Of a stretch of 38,989 nucleotides of DNA, positions 8,195 to 16,514 are shown one piece after another. Position 1 is the stretch's first letter. Every line of letters begins with the position of its first letter. The position numbers and the translations under genes were made by a program. The notes below the pieces were generated by a model. It saw only the letters and a list, made by a program, of their open reading frames with translations. It did no database searches and was not told the DNA's origin. Source of the DNA: Lachnospiraceae bacterium (GTDB lineage: Bacteria > Bacillota > Clostridia > Lachnospirales > Lachnospiraceae); contig VSND01000042.1 of assembly GCA_009774145.1 (NCBI GenBank), positions 1-38,989 of the forward strand, in the 5' to 3' direction.

Positions 8195-9118
8195 ATGACA
8201 TTAACACAGCTGCATTATCTGATGGTGATCGCAGAAACGAACTCTTTAAACAAAGCGGCGGAACAGCTGTATATGTCACAGCCTTCCCTGACCAGCGCCA
8301 TGAAGGAGCTGGAGCGGGAGCTGGGGATCACGCTGTTTTACCGGAGCGGAAGGGGCGTCACGCTGACCGGTGACGGGGCGGAATTCCTCCTGTATGCAAA
8401 ACAGCTCTATGGGCAGTATGAGAACATTCTGGAAAAATACGGCAGGGGCGGTTCTTATAAGAAAAAATTCGGCGTATCCACCCAGCACTATTCTTTTGCA
8501 GTCAAGGCATTTGTGGACGTGGCGAAACAGTTTGACATGTCCAAATATGAATTTGCCATCCGGGAGACGATGACGGCGGCGGTGATCAGCGACGTCAGCA
8601 CCATGAAGAGCGAGATCGGCGTGCTCTATCTGTGCGATTTTAACCGGAAATCCATGAAAAAGCTTTTGAATTCAGCCAGTCTGGAATTTCACCATCTGAT
8701 CGACTGCCAGGCATATGTGTATATATGGAAGGGACATCCTCTGGCAAAGGAGAGCTCCATCACATTCGAGCAGCTCAAAGATTATCCCTGTCTGTCCTTT
8801 GAACAGGGGGACAACAGTTCCTTCTATCTGTCGGAGGAGATTCTGTCCACCAATGAATATTCACAGATGATCAGAGCCAATGACCGGGCTACCATGCTGA
8901 ACCTGATGGTGGGGCTTAACGGATACACGCTCTGTTCCGGGATTATCTGCGAAGAGCTGAACGGAAGCGACTACCTGACCGTGCCGTTCGAGGACGATGA
9001 GCGGAATCAGAACAGTGTGATGGAAATCGGTTATGTGACAAGGAAAAACAGCACCCTCAGCCGGATCGGCGGACTGTATGTGGAAGAGCTGAAGCGGTGT
9101 CTGGATATCCGGTTATAG
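8195..9118 (+). CDS. LysR-family transcriptional regulator
   Basis: Encodes 307 aa, standard for LysR. The ATG at 8195 follows GAGGAG and begins the canonical N-terminus MTLTQLHYLMVIAETNSLNKAAEQL; an in-frame start at 8174 is unlikely. Residues 1-60 are the winged helix-turn-helix (SLNKAAEQLYMSQPSLTSAMKELERELG). Residues about 90-300 are the periplasmic-binding-protein-like effector domain. It sits 142 bp upstream of metY in the same direction, so it probably controls sulfur amino acid synthesis in response to a metabolite such as O-acetylserine or O-acetylhomoserine. The effector is an inference. Confidence 0.9.
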   Translation: MTLTQLHYLMVIAETNSLNKAAEQLYMSQPSLTSAMKELERELGITLFYRSGRGVTLTGDGAEFLLYAKQLYGQYENILEKYGRGGSYKKKFGVSTQHYSFAVKAFVDVAKQFDMSKYEFAIRETMTAAVISDVSTMKSEIGVLYLCDFNRKSMKKLLNSASLEFHHLIDCQAYVYIWKGHPLAKESSITFEQLKDYPCLSFEQGDNSSFYLSEEILSTNEYSQMIRANDRATMLNLMVGLNGYTLCSGIICEELNGSDYLTVPFEDDERNQNSVMEIGYVTRKNSTLSRIGGLYVEELKRCLDIRL

Positions 9119-9146
9119 ATTAAAACTATAACCGGATATTTTTTTT
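9105..9146 (+). terminator. Terminator overlapping the lysR stop codon
   Basis: A perfect 13-bp stem (9105-9117 with 9127-9139) and eight T residues. The stop codon (9116-9118) is inside the structure, so lysR and metY are separate transcripts. Confidence 0.9.
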
Positions 9147-9152
9147 CTGTAT

Positions 9153-9181
9153 TAGACAAATAAAACCCAGCATGTTAGTAT
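9153..9181 (+). promoter_or_regulatory. metY promoter
   Basis: TAGACA (9153-9158), 17-bp spacer and TAGTAT (9176-9181) with an upstream TG. It is the likely LysR-controlled promoter. The leader contains one 6-bp hairpin (9214-9229) but no recognisable SAM riboswitch or T-box. Confidence 0.6.
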
Positions 9182-9260
9182 GAATACAGAAATTGAAAAA
9201 CAGATAACAGCAATCATCCAAAAGGATGAAAGAGCAGTAACCGTGAGGAGGAAATGAAAA

Positions 9261-10571
9261 ATGGCAGAAAAAAATATCAGAGATTCCAAAAACTGGGCAT
9301 TTGAAACCAGACAGTTACATATCGGACAGGAGCAGGCAGATCCGGTCACGGATGCGAGGGCGGTTCCGATCTATGCATCTACCTCTTATGTGTTTCACAA
9401 CTCCCAGCATGCGGCAGACCGTTTCGGCCTCAAGGATGCAGGAAATATTTACGGCAGGCTGACCAATCCCACGCAGGATATTTTCGAGCAGAGGCTCGCT
9501 TCTTTGGAGGGCGGCGTGGCAGCGCTGGCGGTGGCTTCCGGGGCAGCAGCCATCTCTTACGCTTTTCAGGCGCTGGCAAAGTCCGGCGAGCACATCGTAG
9601 CATCCAAAACGATCTACGGCGGGACCTACAATCTGCTGGCGCATACACTGCCCCTGACCAACGGGATTACCACCACATTTGCAGATCCGGAAGCGGAAGG
9701 CTCCTTTGAAGCAGCCATTCAGGAAAATACAAAGGCAATCTTTGTGGAGACTCTTGGAAATCCCAACTCCAATCTGGTGGATCTGGAAGAACTGGCAAAG
9801 GTGGCGCATAAGCATCAGATTCCGCTGGTGGTGGACTCCACGTTTGCGACTCCGTATCTGGTACGGCCCATCGAGTACGGTGCAGATCTTGTGGTTCATT
9901 CGGCGACAAAATTTATCGGAGGGCATGGAACGGCCATCGGCGGCGTGATCGTTGACAGCGGGAATTTTGACTGGAAGGCATCCGGCAGATATCCGTGGAT
10001 CTCGGAGGCAAATCCCAGCTATCACGGAGTTTCTTTCTCCGATGCAGTGGGAGCGGCAGCTTTTGTGACCTATATCCGTGCGGTCATCCTGCGCGATACC
10101 GGAGCGACGCTATCTCCGTTCCATGCGTTTATCTTCCTGCAGGGCCTGGAAACGCTGTCGCTGCGCGTGGAGCGCCATGTAAGCAATGCACTGAAGATTG
10201 TGAAATATTTATCAGAACATCCGCAGGTGGAGGCGGTTCATCATCCGTCGCTGGAGAGTGAGCCGAGCCACGAACTGTATAAGAAATATCTGCCGAATGG
10301 CGGAGGTTCCATCTTCACCTTTGAGATCAAAGGTGACGCAAGGACCGCTCAGACTTTTATCGATAATCTGGCGATCTTCTCTCTGCTGGCAAATGTGGCG
10401 GACGTGAAATCCCTGGTCATCCACCCGGCGACCACAACCCACAGCCAGTGTACAAAAGAAGAGCTGCTGGAGCAGGGCATCCGGCCGAACACCATCCGTC
10501 TTTCCATCGGTATCGAGAAGGCGCAGGATCTGATCGCGGCGCTGGACGCGGCGTTTGAGGCAGTGAAATAA
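9261..10571 (+). CDS. metY: O-acetylhomoserine sulfhydrylase (aminocarboxypropyltransferase)
   Basis: Encodes 436 aa, the usual length for MetY, with a GAGGAGG site. It is a PLP enzyme of the Cys/Met metabolism family, converting O-acetyl-L-homoserine plus sulfide to homocysteine (related reactions use methanethiol or, for cysteine synthase activity, O-acetylserine). The N-terminus WAFETRQLHIGQEQADPVTDARAVPIY is diagnostic. The PLP lysine is K217 in HSATKFIGGHGTAIGG, and SGAAAISYAF forms the phosphate-binding loop. The full C-terminal domain is present (HPATTTHSQ and IRLSIGIE). It is cytosolic, a single-gene unit between its own promoter and a strong terminator. Confidence 0.95.
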   Translation: MAEKNIRDSKNWAFETRQLHIGQEQADPVTDARAVPIYASTSYVFHNSQHAADRFGLKDAGNIYGRLTNPTQDIFEQRLASLEGGVAALAVASGAAAISYAFQALAKSGEHIVASKTIYGGTYNLLAHTLPLTNGITTTFADPEAEGSFEAAIQENTKAIFVETLGNPNSNLVDLEELAKVAHKHQIPLVVDSTFATPYLVRPIEYGADLVVHSATKFIGGHGTAIGGVIVDSGNFDWKASGRYPWISEANPSYHGVSFSDAVGAAAFVTYIRAVILRDTGATLSPFHAFIFLQGLETLSLRVERHVSNALKIVKYLSEHPQVEAVHHPSLESEPSHELYKKYLPNGGGSIFTFEIKGDARTAQTFIDNLAIFSLLANVADVKSLVIHPATTTHSQCTKEELLEQGIRPNTIRLSIGIEKAQDLIAALDAAFEAVK

Positions 10572-10599
10572 GCATTCCAATCCGGAATCATGAAATGTA

Positions 10600-10655
10600 A
10601 AAAACGGACAGACGGCAGCTTTTAAAATGGAAATCTGCCGTCTGTCCGTTTTTTT
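10600..10655 (+). terminator. metY terminator
   Basis: A 19-bp near-perfect stem (10600-10618 with 10635-10653) ending in a long T-run. Confidence 0.92.
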
Positions 10656-10760
10656 ATTCCTTTCTGGTTGCATGGTTGGGGAAATGGTAGTAATCTGAAA
10701 GGGTAAACCGGAAACCGTCTGATATTTGAGAACAGAAGAGAAGAGAGGAGAGGAACGATC

Positions 10761-11492
10761 ATGAGCCAGAGAACAAAGGGGAAATGCAAATACTGTGGAA
10801 AGGAATATACGGCAGGCTATATGAGCCGGCATCTGTCTTCCTGCAAGGAACGTCAGAAACGGCTTGCTGAAGAGAAAGGAAAAAGACAGTGCGGATATTT
10901 TCTGCTGTATATCAGTGCAAAATATAACAGTGATTACTGGCTGTTTCTTGAGATGCGGGATACGGCTACCCTGAAGGAACTGGATGATTTCCTGCGGGAT
11001 ATCTGGCTGGAGTGCTGCGGCCATCTGAGTGCATTTGACATAAGCGGGACCCGTTATGAGGTGATGCCGGCAGAAACTTTTTTATGGGGAGAGCCGGCGA
11101 AAAGCATGAACTGTAAATTAAAGTCCGTACTGGAAACAGGGATGACCATCGATTATGAATATGATTTCGGTTCTACCACGGAGCTTTTGATCAAGGCGGT
11201 CGATTACCGGACAGGCTGCATGCAGAAAGAGAAGATCACCATATTGTCCAGAAATAACCCGGTGGAGTATCTGTGCATGGAATGCGGGAAAAAGCCTGCC
11301 AGGCTGCTTTGCACGGAATGTTACTGGGAGGGAGAAGGATTTCTGTGCGAAGACTGTGCCAAAACCCATGAGTGCGGAGAGGAGATGCTGTTAAATATCT
11401 GTAATTCTCCGCGGATGGGGGTCTGTGCATATGAAGGCAGTGACCGGTATCCGGATCAGTTTGTGCCGGATACGGAGAAGTCCGGCGCGTAA
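10761..11492 (+). CDS. pRiA4b ORF-3-like protein with zinc-binding motifs
   Basis: Encodes 243 aa from an ATG behind GAGAGGAG. Residues 8-30 form a C-x2-C...H-x4-C zinc finger (CKYCGK, then HLSSC). The middle (about 45-160) matches the plasmid pRiA4b ORF-3 family (YWLFLEMRDTATLKELDDFLRDIWLECCGHLSAF and the YDFGSTTEL signature). The C-terminal third has a second cysteine cluster (CMECGKKPA, CTEC, CEDCAKTHEC). The family is widespread and uncharacterised; zinc and possibly nucleic-acid binding are likely. It is a single-gene unit. Confidence 0.85.
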   Translation: MSQRTKGKCKYCGKEYTAGYMSRHLSSCKERQKRLAEEKGKRQCGYFLLYISAKYNSDYWLFLEMRDTATLKELDDFLRDIWLECCGHLSAFDISGTRYEVMPAETFLWGEPAKSMNCKLKSVLETGMTIDYEYDFGSTTELLIKAVDYRTGCMQKEKITILSRNNPVEYLCMECGKKPARLLCTECYWEGEGFLCEDCAKTHECGEEMLLNICNSPRMGVCAYEGSDRYPDQFVPDTEKSGA

Positions 11493-11528
11493 TACGAAGG
11501 AGTGTGCTTCTGCATGCGTTCGGTGCAT

Positions 11529-11577
11529 AAAAAGGGCAGCTGCAAAACAACAGGAATTTTGCAGCTGCCCTTTTTAT
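11529..11577. terminator. Bidirectional terminator
   Basis: A perfect stem of about 19 bp (11529-11547 with 11557-11575) is flanked by A and T runs. It serves the ORF-3-like gene on the plus strand and the lacI-type gene on the minus strand. Confidence 0.9.
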
Positions 11578-11622
11578 GGTGAAAGTGCGGCAGCCTTTTT
11601 GGCAGGAAGGCATCCGGTTTCT

Positions 11623-12621
11623 TTAACTTCCCATTGTGGTGCTGCCGGGACGAAGCACGACCTGCAGCTCCACTTTTTTATTTTCGATGGATTTTCCGTC
11701 GATCAGATCAACCACCAGCTGTACGGCCTCGTTGGCAAGCCGTTCAATGGGCTGGACAACAGCGGTAATCTGCGGATAGGTCAGCGCGATGCTGTTCGTT
11801 CCATCGTAGGTGATCAGCTTCAGGTCCTCCGGAAGCCGTTTCCGGTGGAGCATGGCAGCCTGAAGAACGGCCATACTCATAAGATCCGTGGCAAAGATCC
11901 CGTCAATGTCGGGGTAGTCTTCCAGCAGTCTTGCAGCAGTTGTCTGGTAGTAACTGATATCGGCAGTGGGCCATTTCGCGCAGACAGAGCGGCAGGGGAT
12001 CCCATGTTTTTTCATGGTTTCCTCAAATACGTCATGCCGTTCATTGGCGGGTGTGGATACTTCGGTTCCTCTTTTGGAACCTACGAACTGCAGTACCTTG
12101 CGGCAGCCGGAACGGATCAGTTCTTCTGCCGCCATTCTGCCGCCTGCCCGATGGTCGACGGAGACACAGGGAATGCTTTCCCCCAGATCTCTGTCCAGCG
12201 CAACAATGGGCAGGTGAATGTTTTCGTACTGTGAGATATCTAGAACGGTATGGGCTCCGAATATAATTCCATCCACTCTTCGCCGTTTCAGCATTTCAAG
12301 ATAGCGTTGCTCATAGTTCTGTTCGTAATATGTGTTACAGATCATGGTCTGATAACCCTTTTCGCACAGAACCATTTCGGCAGCATTTACAAACTGAGCA
12401 AAGAAAGGATGCGCCACCTCCGGCACGATTACCGCCACGATCCCGCTTTTCTGAAAAAACAGATTCCGGGCCATCTCATTCGGCGTATAGTTCAGCTCCT
12501 CGATGGAAGCCTGTATCTTCTGTCTGGTTTCTGCTTTTACATAGCCCTTTCCGCTCAATACACGGGAAACGGTTCCCACACCGACCTGTGCATGTTTTGC
12601 AACATCCTGAATAGTAGCCAT
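11623..12621 (-). CDS. LacI-family transcriptional regulator
   Basis: Encodes 332 aa. The start at 12621 places the canonical helix-turn-helix at the N-terminus (MATIQDVAKHAQVGVGTVSRVLSG); the open frame extends to 12741, but the extra residues are unlike protein. The hinge helix (YTPNEMARNL) is followed by a periplasmic-binding-like sugar domain (GIVAVIVPEVAHPFF, DGIIFG, VSVDHRAGG, DGIFATDLMSMAVLQA). It lies downstream of two sugar permease genes on the same strand and probably represses that operon. Because that operon is truncated, the regulator may now have lost its main target here. Confidence 0.92.
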   Translation of the reverse strand: MATIQDVAKHAQVGVGTVSRVLSGKGYVKAETRQKIQASIEELNYTPNEMARNLFFQKSGIVAVIVPEVAHPFFAQFVNAAEMVLCEKGYQTMICNTYYEQNYEQRYLEMLKRRRVDGIIFGAHTVLDISQYENIHLPIVALDRDLGESIPCVSVDHRAGGRMAAEELIRSGCRKVLQFVGSKRGTEVSTPANERHDVFEETMKKHGIPCRSVCAKWPTADISYYQTTAARLLEDYPDIDGIFATDLMSMAVLQAAMLHRKRLPEDLKLITYDGTNSIALTYPQITAVVQPIERLANEAVQLVVDLIDGKSIENKKVELQVVLRPGSTTMGS

Positions 12622-12847
12622 ATTTTCTGATTCCCCATCACTTAGTATTTCCTGATTTCTGCGTACGCTGTGCCGGACGGCGTGCCCGCACGGACATCCG
12701 GCTCGGCGCACGGGGGTCAGATCCTCCGGGGCTGTCTGCAAAATGTGTTCCTGCCTGTGTGTTCCATGATACTGTCCGCATCATTCCGCACAGGCAGAGA
12801 TACATTTTACAGCAGTTCCATCCTGTGAAAATCCGACTCTGAAATTA

Positions 12848-12876
12848 AGTTTACGTTTTTTTTCATGGAATGTCAA
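12848..12876 (-). promoter_or_regulatory. Promoter of the lacI-type gene
   Basis: Reading on the minus strand: TTGACA (12876-12871), a 17-bp spacer and TAAACT (12853-12848). It directly abuts the permease stop codon and gives a leader of about 220 nt. An AAACTTAATTT-type sequence around the -10 could be an autoregulatory operator, but it is not a clear palindrome. Confidence 0.55.
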
Positions 12877-13725
12877 TTATCCTTTGATTCCGGACGAGGC
12901 AATTCCCTCAATGTAATACTTCTGCATGAAGATGAACATGAGGAGCATCGGAACCGCTGATACGACCAGGGCTGCCATGATGGCGCTGTAGTGGATCGGC
13001 TGCGTTCCGAAGAATACCTGGATTGCCAGCTGGATCGTACGTTTGTTCTCTCCGGTCATGACAAGGAACGGCCACATGAAATCATTCCAGTGTGCCACGA
13101 AGTCCAGGATAAATACCGTCGCATAGACGGTCTTGGAGATCGGCATGACGACAGTGAAAAAGGTTCTCACCGGGCTGGCGCCGTCCAGCGCCGCCGCTTC
13201 CAGCAGTTCATCCGGAATATCACAGAAGAACTGGCGGAACATATAGATGGAAAAACATTTTGCCACAAACGGGATAACCAGAGCGGCAAGCGTATTGACC
13301 CATCCAAGCTGTGACATCTCAATATACAGGGGCAGCATGATCGCTTCCATGGGCATAACCATGAGGGCGACAATAAAGTTCAGCATCATGCCCCTTCCCT
13401 TGAACTCGAATTTGGCAAGTGCGTATCCGCAGATGGAATTGAGCAGCAGATCCAGTACCAGGATCAGCGCGATATAGACGAAGGTATTTTTAAATACCTG
13501 CAGCATGTTCAGCCTTGAGAAGACTTCTTTAAAATTATCCAGAGATGCCTGTACCGGTATGAAAGTCGTAATCGAATTCATGTTTGCAAAAATCTCGGCT
13601 TCCGGCTTCAGGGATGCGGAGATCATCCAGATCAGAGGCGATACAAAAATGATACCGATGATGATATTTCCTGCATAAAACAGAAGCTTTGTCAGGAAAT
13701 TCTGTGTTTTCATGGATTTTGTCAT
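12877..13725 (-). CDS. Sugar ABC transporter permease (MalG-type)
   Basis: Encodes 282 aa, normal for the inner-membrane permease of carbohydrate-uptake (CUT1) ABC importers. There are six membrane segments. The cytoplasmic EAA loop that docks on the ATPase is present (ELLEAAALDGASPVRTFFTVVMPI). The C-terminal IEGIASSGIKG is typical of the MalG branch. It lies 18 bp after the partner permease, so the two were co-transcribed. No ATPase gene is present; in Firmicutes these importers often share one MsmK-type ATPase encoded elsewhere. With its partner truncated, this copy is probably non-functional unless served by another permease. Confidence 0.92.
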   Translation of the reverse strand: MTKSMKTQNFLTKLLFYAGNIIIGIIFVSPLIWMISASLKPEAEIFANMNSITTFIPVQASLDNFKEVFSRLNMLQVFKNTFVYIALILVLDLLLNSICGYALAKFEFKGRGMMLNFIVALMVMPMEAIMLPLYIEMSQLGWVNTLAALVIPFVAKCFSIYMFRQFFCDIPDELLEAAALDGASPVRTFFTVVMPISKTVYATVFILDFVAHWNDFMWPFLVMTGENKRTIQLAIQVFFGTQPIHYSAIMAALVVSAVPMLLMFIFMQKYYIEGIASSGIKG

Positions 13726-13743
13726 GGTCTGTATCCTCCTTCT

Positions 13744-14358
13744 CTAATTCGTGTCTGCAATCAGCTTCTTCATGGACAGGGACATGATGACCACGATGAC
13801 GAAGAAGACTGCCGCAACGGAGCAGGCATAGCCGAAGTTACCCTGCTGGAAGCCCTGGGTATAGATGTAGTAGACCAGAGTCTTGGTACTGTTCTTCGGT
13901 CCGCCCTGCGTCATGACATAGGGCTGGGTGAAGAGTTTCATGGCCTGAATCATGGTGATCATGACCACATATTTGATCGTGCCTTTCAGCCCGGGCAGCG
14001 TGATATACAAAAACTGCTGCACCCTGGTAGCGCCGTCTACGGAAGCTGCCTCATACTGATCCCTCGGGATTCCCTGCAGGCCCGCCAGGAAGATCATCAT
14101 CTGATAACCGGCGCCCTGCCATCCGGACATGAAGATGATGGCATTCATGGCCGTTTTGGAGTTGGTCAGGAAGTTGATGGGCTCCAGTCCCAGGCTGACC
14201 AGAAGTGAATTGATCAGGCCGGTATTGGGATTGGAATTGTAAAGGACGGTCCACAGGATGGAGATTACGACCATGGAGGTCAGCTGCGGGCTGAAGTACA
14301 TGGTACGGAAGATGGCAACGCCGCGGAATTTGGAAGAGACCAGCATGGCAACCCCAAT
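13744..14358 (-). pseudogene. Sugar ABC permease (MalF-type), N-terminally truncated
   Basis: About 200 C-terminal residues are intact: SSKFRGVAIFRTMYFSPQLT, the EAA loop (YEAASVDGATRVQQFLYITLPGL) and the MKLFTQPYVMTQGGP segment with the last membrane helices. Upstream of about 14358 the frame stays open but no longer reads like a permease; it becomes the antisense of a surface-protein cluster. Roughly the first 90-100 residues are lost, as is the solute-binding protein gene normally upstream. The longer open frame (to 14856) is therefore a chance fusion across a rearrangement joint. Confidence 0.85.
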
Positions 14359-14628
14359 GAGACGGCAGAATGTGTAGAACTGTTCTACCGCGGGATCCTG
14401 CCTGCGGGACAGGAGACGGAATGCTTTGCGGATACGATTCGGATCGACGGTCAGGTGGCTTCCGAGGCAAAGGTGGAGCAAAACGGCAATACGATCACGA
14501 CGACATATAAATATGACGGCGTGGAATTTCATGTGGATGTGGAAGTGGATGCGGTACAGACTCATAATGCCGAGGATGCAATCCGGAGCGCATGGGGCGT
14601 GGAGGCATCCAGCCTGGGCATTCTGTAG
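14350..14628 (+). pseudogene. TasA/camelysin-like surface protein, 5'-truncated
   Basis: An in-frame plus-strand stretch reads ECVELFYRGILPAG, then FADTIRIDGQVAS, TTTYKYDGVEFHVD and VDAVQTHNAEDAIRSAWG, stopping at 14626-14628. It has the beta-rich pattern of SipW-dependent TasA/CalY-type matrix proteins, and a SipW-type peptidase is encoded downstream. No start codon, signal peptide or N-terminal half exists: the sequence runs head-on into the truncated permease. The stop is followed 16 bp later by the next gene with an excellent AGGAGG site, so it was the first gene of this operon. Confidence 0.7.
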
Positions 14629-14644
14629 AGGAGGCGGAAAACGG

Positions 14645-15463
14645 ATGAAGAGTAGATCAAAGGTGTTATGCCTGGCGGCGGCTCTGCTTCTTGTGCCTTC
14701 TTTTCCTGTCAGGGCGGAGGACCGGCAGGGGGCGTCGGGATGGCAGGTAACATTCAACGGCAAAAGCATGGACAGTAATTTTACATCGGGCAAAATGAGC
14801 GACGAGGTCAATGCCATGCAGCCGGGAGATTCGGTGGAGCTGATGGTTACGATCAAAAATGTGTTCGACGGTCAGGCGGACTGGTATATGAAGAATGAGG
14901 TGCTGGAGTCTCTGGAGGACGCCGGGGATGCGGCAGGCGGCGCATACGATTACCTGCTGACCTATACGGACATCTCCGGGAGGACGACAACACTGTACTC
15001 CAGTGAGAAGTTCGGCGGAGAGGGAAGGATCGGCGGCGTGGGCCTGCACGGAGCGACGACGACGCTGAAGGATTATTTCTATCTGGACCGGATGGGAGAC
15101 GGCGATTCCGGTACGGTGAAGCTGAAGGTGGCGCTGGACGGGGAGACGCTGGTCAATGATTACCAGAATACCCTGGCGAGGCTGCAGATGGATTTTGCCA
15201 CAGAGCTGGTGACTTCCGGTACGACGCCCCGCAGACCGGGAGGCGACGGACAGAATCCGCAGGAACCCGGGGAGCCGGCAAATGAGCAGAGCCTCAGAAG
15301 GACCGGAGTGGTACAGACGAACGATGATTCGCAGATCATGCGATATCTGCTGCTGATGTTCGGATCGGGTTCGGCGCTCCTGCTCATCGGGATCTGGATG
15401 CTTGGCCGGCAGAAGGAAGAAGAGAAGGCGCGTAAAGACGGAGAAGGGAGAGGGACAGCATGA
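14645..15463 (+). CDS. Anchored surface protein of a SipW/TasA-type cluster
   Basis: Encodes 272 aa; the ATG at 14645 lies behind GAGGAGG and starts a signal peptide (residues 1-24, ending PVRA before EDRQ). The starts further upstream read antisense-like sequence. The exported part (25 to about 200) is beta-rich and contains a TasA-like segment (MQPGDSVELMVTIKNVFDGQADWYMKN). A proline/glycine-rich stretch (about 200-220) leads to RRTGVVQTND and one membrane helix (about 230-252) with a positive tail. This looks like a sorting-signal layout without a canonical LPXTG. It probably forms or anchors a cell-surface fibre. It overlaps the next gene by four bases (ATGA). Confidence 0.75.
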   Translation: MKSRSKVLCLAAALLLVPSFPVRAEDRQGASGWQVTFNGKSMDSNFTSGKMSDEVNAMQPGDSVELMVTIKNVFDGQADWYMKNEVLESLEDAGDAAGGAYDYLLTYTDISGRTTTLYSSEKFGGEGRIGGVGLHGATTTLKDYFYLDRMGDGDSGTVKLKVALDGETLVNDYQNTLARLQMDFATELVTSGTTPRRPGGDGQNPQEPGEPANEQSLRRTGVVQTNDDSQIMRYLLLMFGSGSALLLIGIWMLGRQKEEEKARKDGEGRGTA

Positions 15464-16512
15464 GGTGGTTGAAAAACAAGGGTATCTGTTTTCTGGTCCT
15501 GGCTTTCCTGGTCATGCGGAATGGTCTGACCGTATCTGCGGCAGAAGAGGAATATACGTATACAGTGCGGCTGTATGCGGGAAATCAGGGCAGGCTTCTG
15601 GGTGGCGGGGTCGATGTCTCATCAGAATCTGCAGGGGTCTCTTTCACAGACGGATATCTTGTGATTAAGGGGCTGAAGTACGGAGATACGGTATATATCA
15701 GGCCGCAGGCAGCGGCGGAGGTGACGGACGAACGGTATTATGTCCGGGGCGTGCGGCGGTCCGGCCGGGATAATTCAGAGGCGGAAGCGCCGACTTTCCG
15801 CGTGGCCAGCGACCGGGATTATGTGATGGCTTACGGGATCCGGGGCAATATGGCGGCGTATATTGTGCATTACGTGGACGGAGACGGCAGGATGCTGATG
15901 GAGAGCGATACGTATTACGGAAATATCGGAGAACGGCAGTATGTATCCTCGCGCTATATCGACGGCTATCAGCCGCGGGTCCTGAATATGGTCAAGACTC
16001 TGTCCGCCAATACGGAAGAGAATGTATTTACCTTTGAATATGAACGGACTGCAGGGCCTTCCGGCGGAGGCGGCGGAGGAACCGATGAGGAGACGCCTGC
16101 GCCTGCTCCCGGCGGTGGGACGGACGCAGGGACCGGAACGGTCGGAGAAGCTGCGGGCGGCGCGGGAGCTGCGGATGCCGGAGTCGGAGCGGGCGGTGCT
16201 GCGGGAGCTGCCGGGGCCGGCACAGCTGCGGATGCCGCCGGAGCGGAGGCGGCTGCAGAGGACGCCGAGGCAGGTACGCAGGTAGGCGGCGATGTCAATA
16301 TACCGGATGAGGATGTGCCGCTGGACGATGGGGAGGATCTGCGCGATCTGGATGACGAGGACGTTCCTCTGGCGGATCTGAGGGCGGATCAGCAGTGGCG
16401 TATGGGATATCTCCCTGCTTATGCCGGAATCGGGCTGGCAGCTCTGATCCTCCTGGCCGGCGCGGCAGTCTACCTGAAGAAGAAACATAAGAACACGGCT
16501 TCCGGGAAATAA
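15460..16512 (+). CDS. Anchored MucBP-like surface protein with Ala/Gly-rich stalk
   Basis: Encodes 350 aa, translationally coupled to the previous gene. It has a signal peptide (1-28) and an N-terminal beta domain (30-120). A MucBP-like repeat follows (about 127-195: YIVHYVDGDGRML, then YVSSRYIDGYQPRVLN, ending FTFEYERT). Next come a glycine/alanine/glutamate-rich low-complexity stalk (about 198-275) and an acidic region with DEDVPL twice. A C-terminal membrane helix (about 322-342) ends in a lysine-rich tail. The layout suggests a wall-spanning surface protein. The high-GC, repetitive stalk may vary in length between strains. Confidence 0.8.
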   Translation: MRWLKNKGICFLVLAFLVMRNGLTVSAAEEEYTYTVRLYAGNQGRLLGGGVDVSSESAGVSFTDGYLVIKGLKYGDTVYIRPQAAAEVTDERYYVRGVRRSGRDNSEAEAPTFRVASDRDYVMAYGIRGNMAAYIVHYVDGDGRMLMESDTYYGNIGERQYVSSRYIDGYQPRVLNMVKTLSANTEENVFTFEYERTAGPSGGGGGGTDEETPAPAPGGGTDAGTGTVGEAAGGAGAADAGVGAGGAAGAAGAGTAADAAGAEAAAEDAEAGTQVGGDVNIPDEDVPLDDGEDLRDLDDEDVPLADLRADQQWRMGYLPAYAGIGLAALILLAGAAVYLKKKHKNTASGK

Positions 16513-16514
16513 CC

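Noticed and set aside
9119..9260. SAM riboswitch or T-box before metY
   Set aside because: The leader is short with one small hairpin and lacks the conserved boxes of either class.
11623..12741. An upstream start (12741) for the LacI-type regulator
   Set aside because: It would put 40 non-homologous residues before the helix-turn-helix; LacI proteins begin at this domain.
13744..14856. A 370-aa minus-strand frame as one permease
   Set aside because: The first 165 or so residues are antisense of the surface-protein operon (low-complexity, His/Cys/Arg-rich) and only the C-terminal 200 match a permease; it is a truncated gene read across a joint.
14426..15463. Start at 14426 for the first surface protein
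   Set aside because: The ATG at 14645 has an AGGAGG site and begins a clean signal peptide; the upstream codons lie in another frame of the TasA-like fragment.
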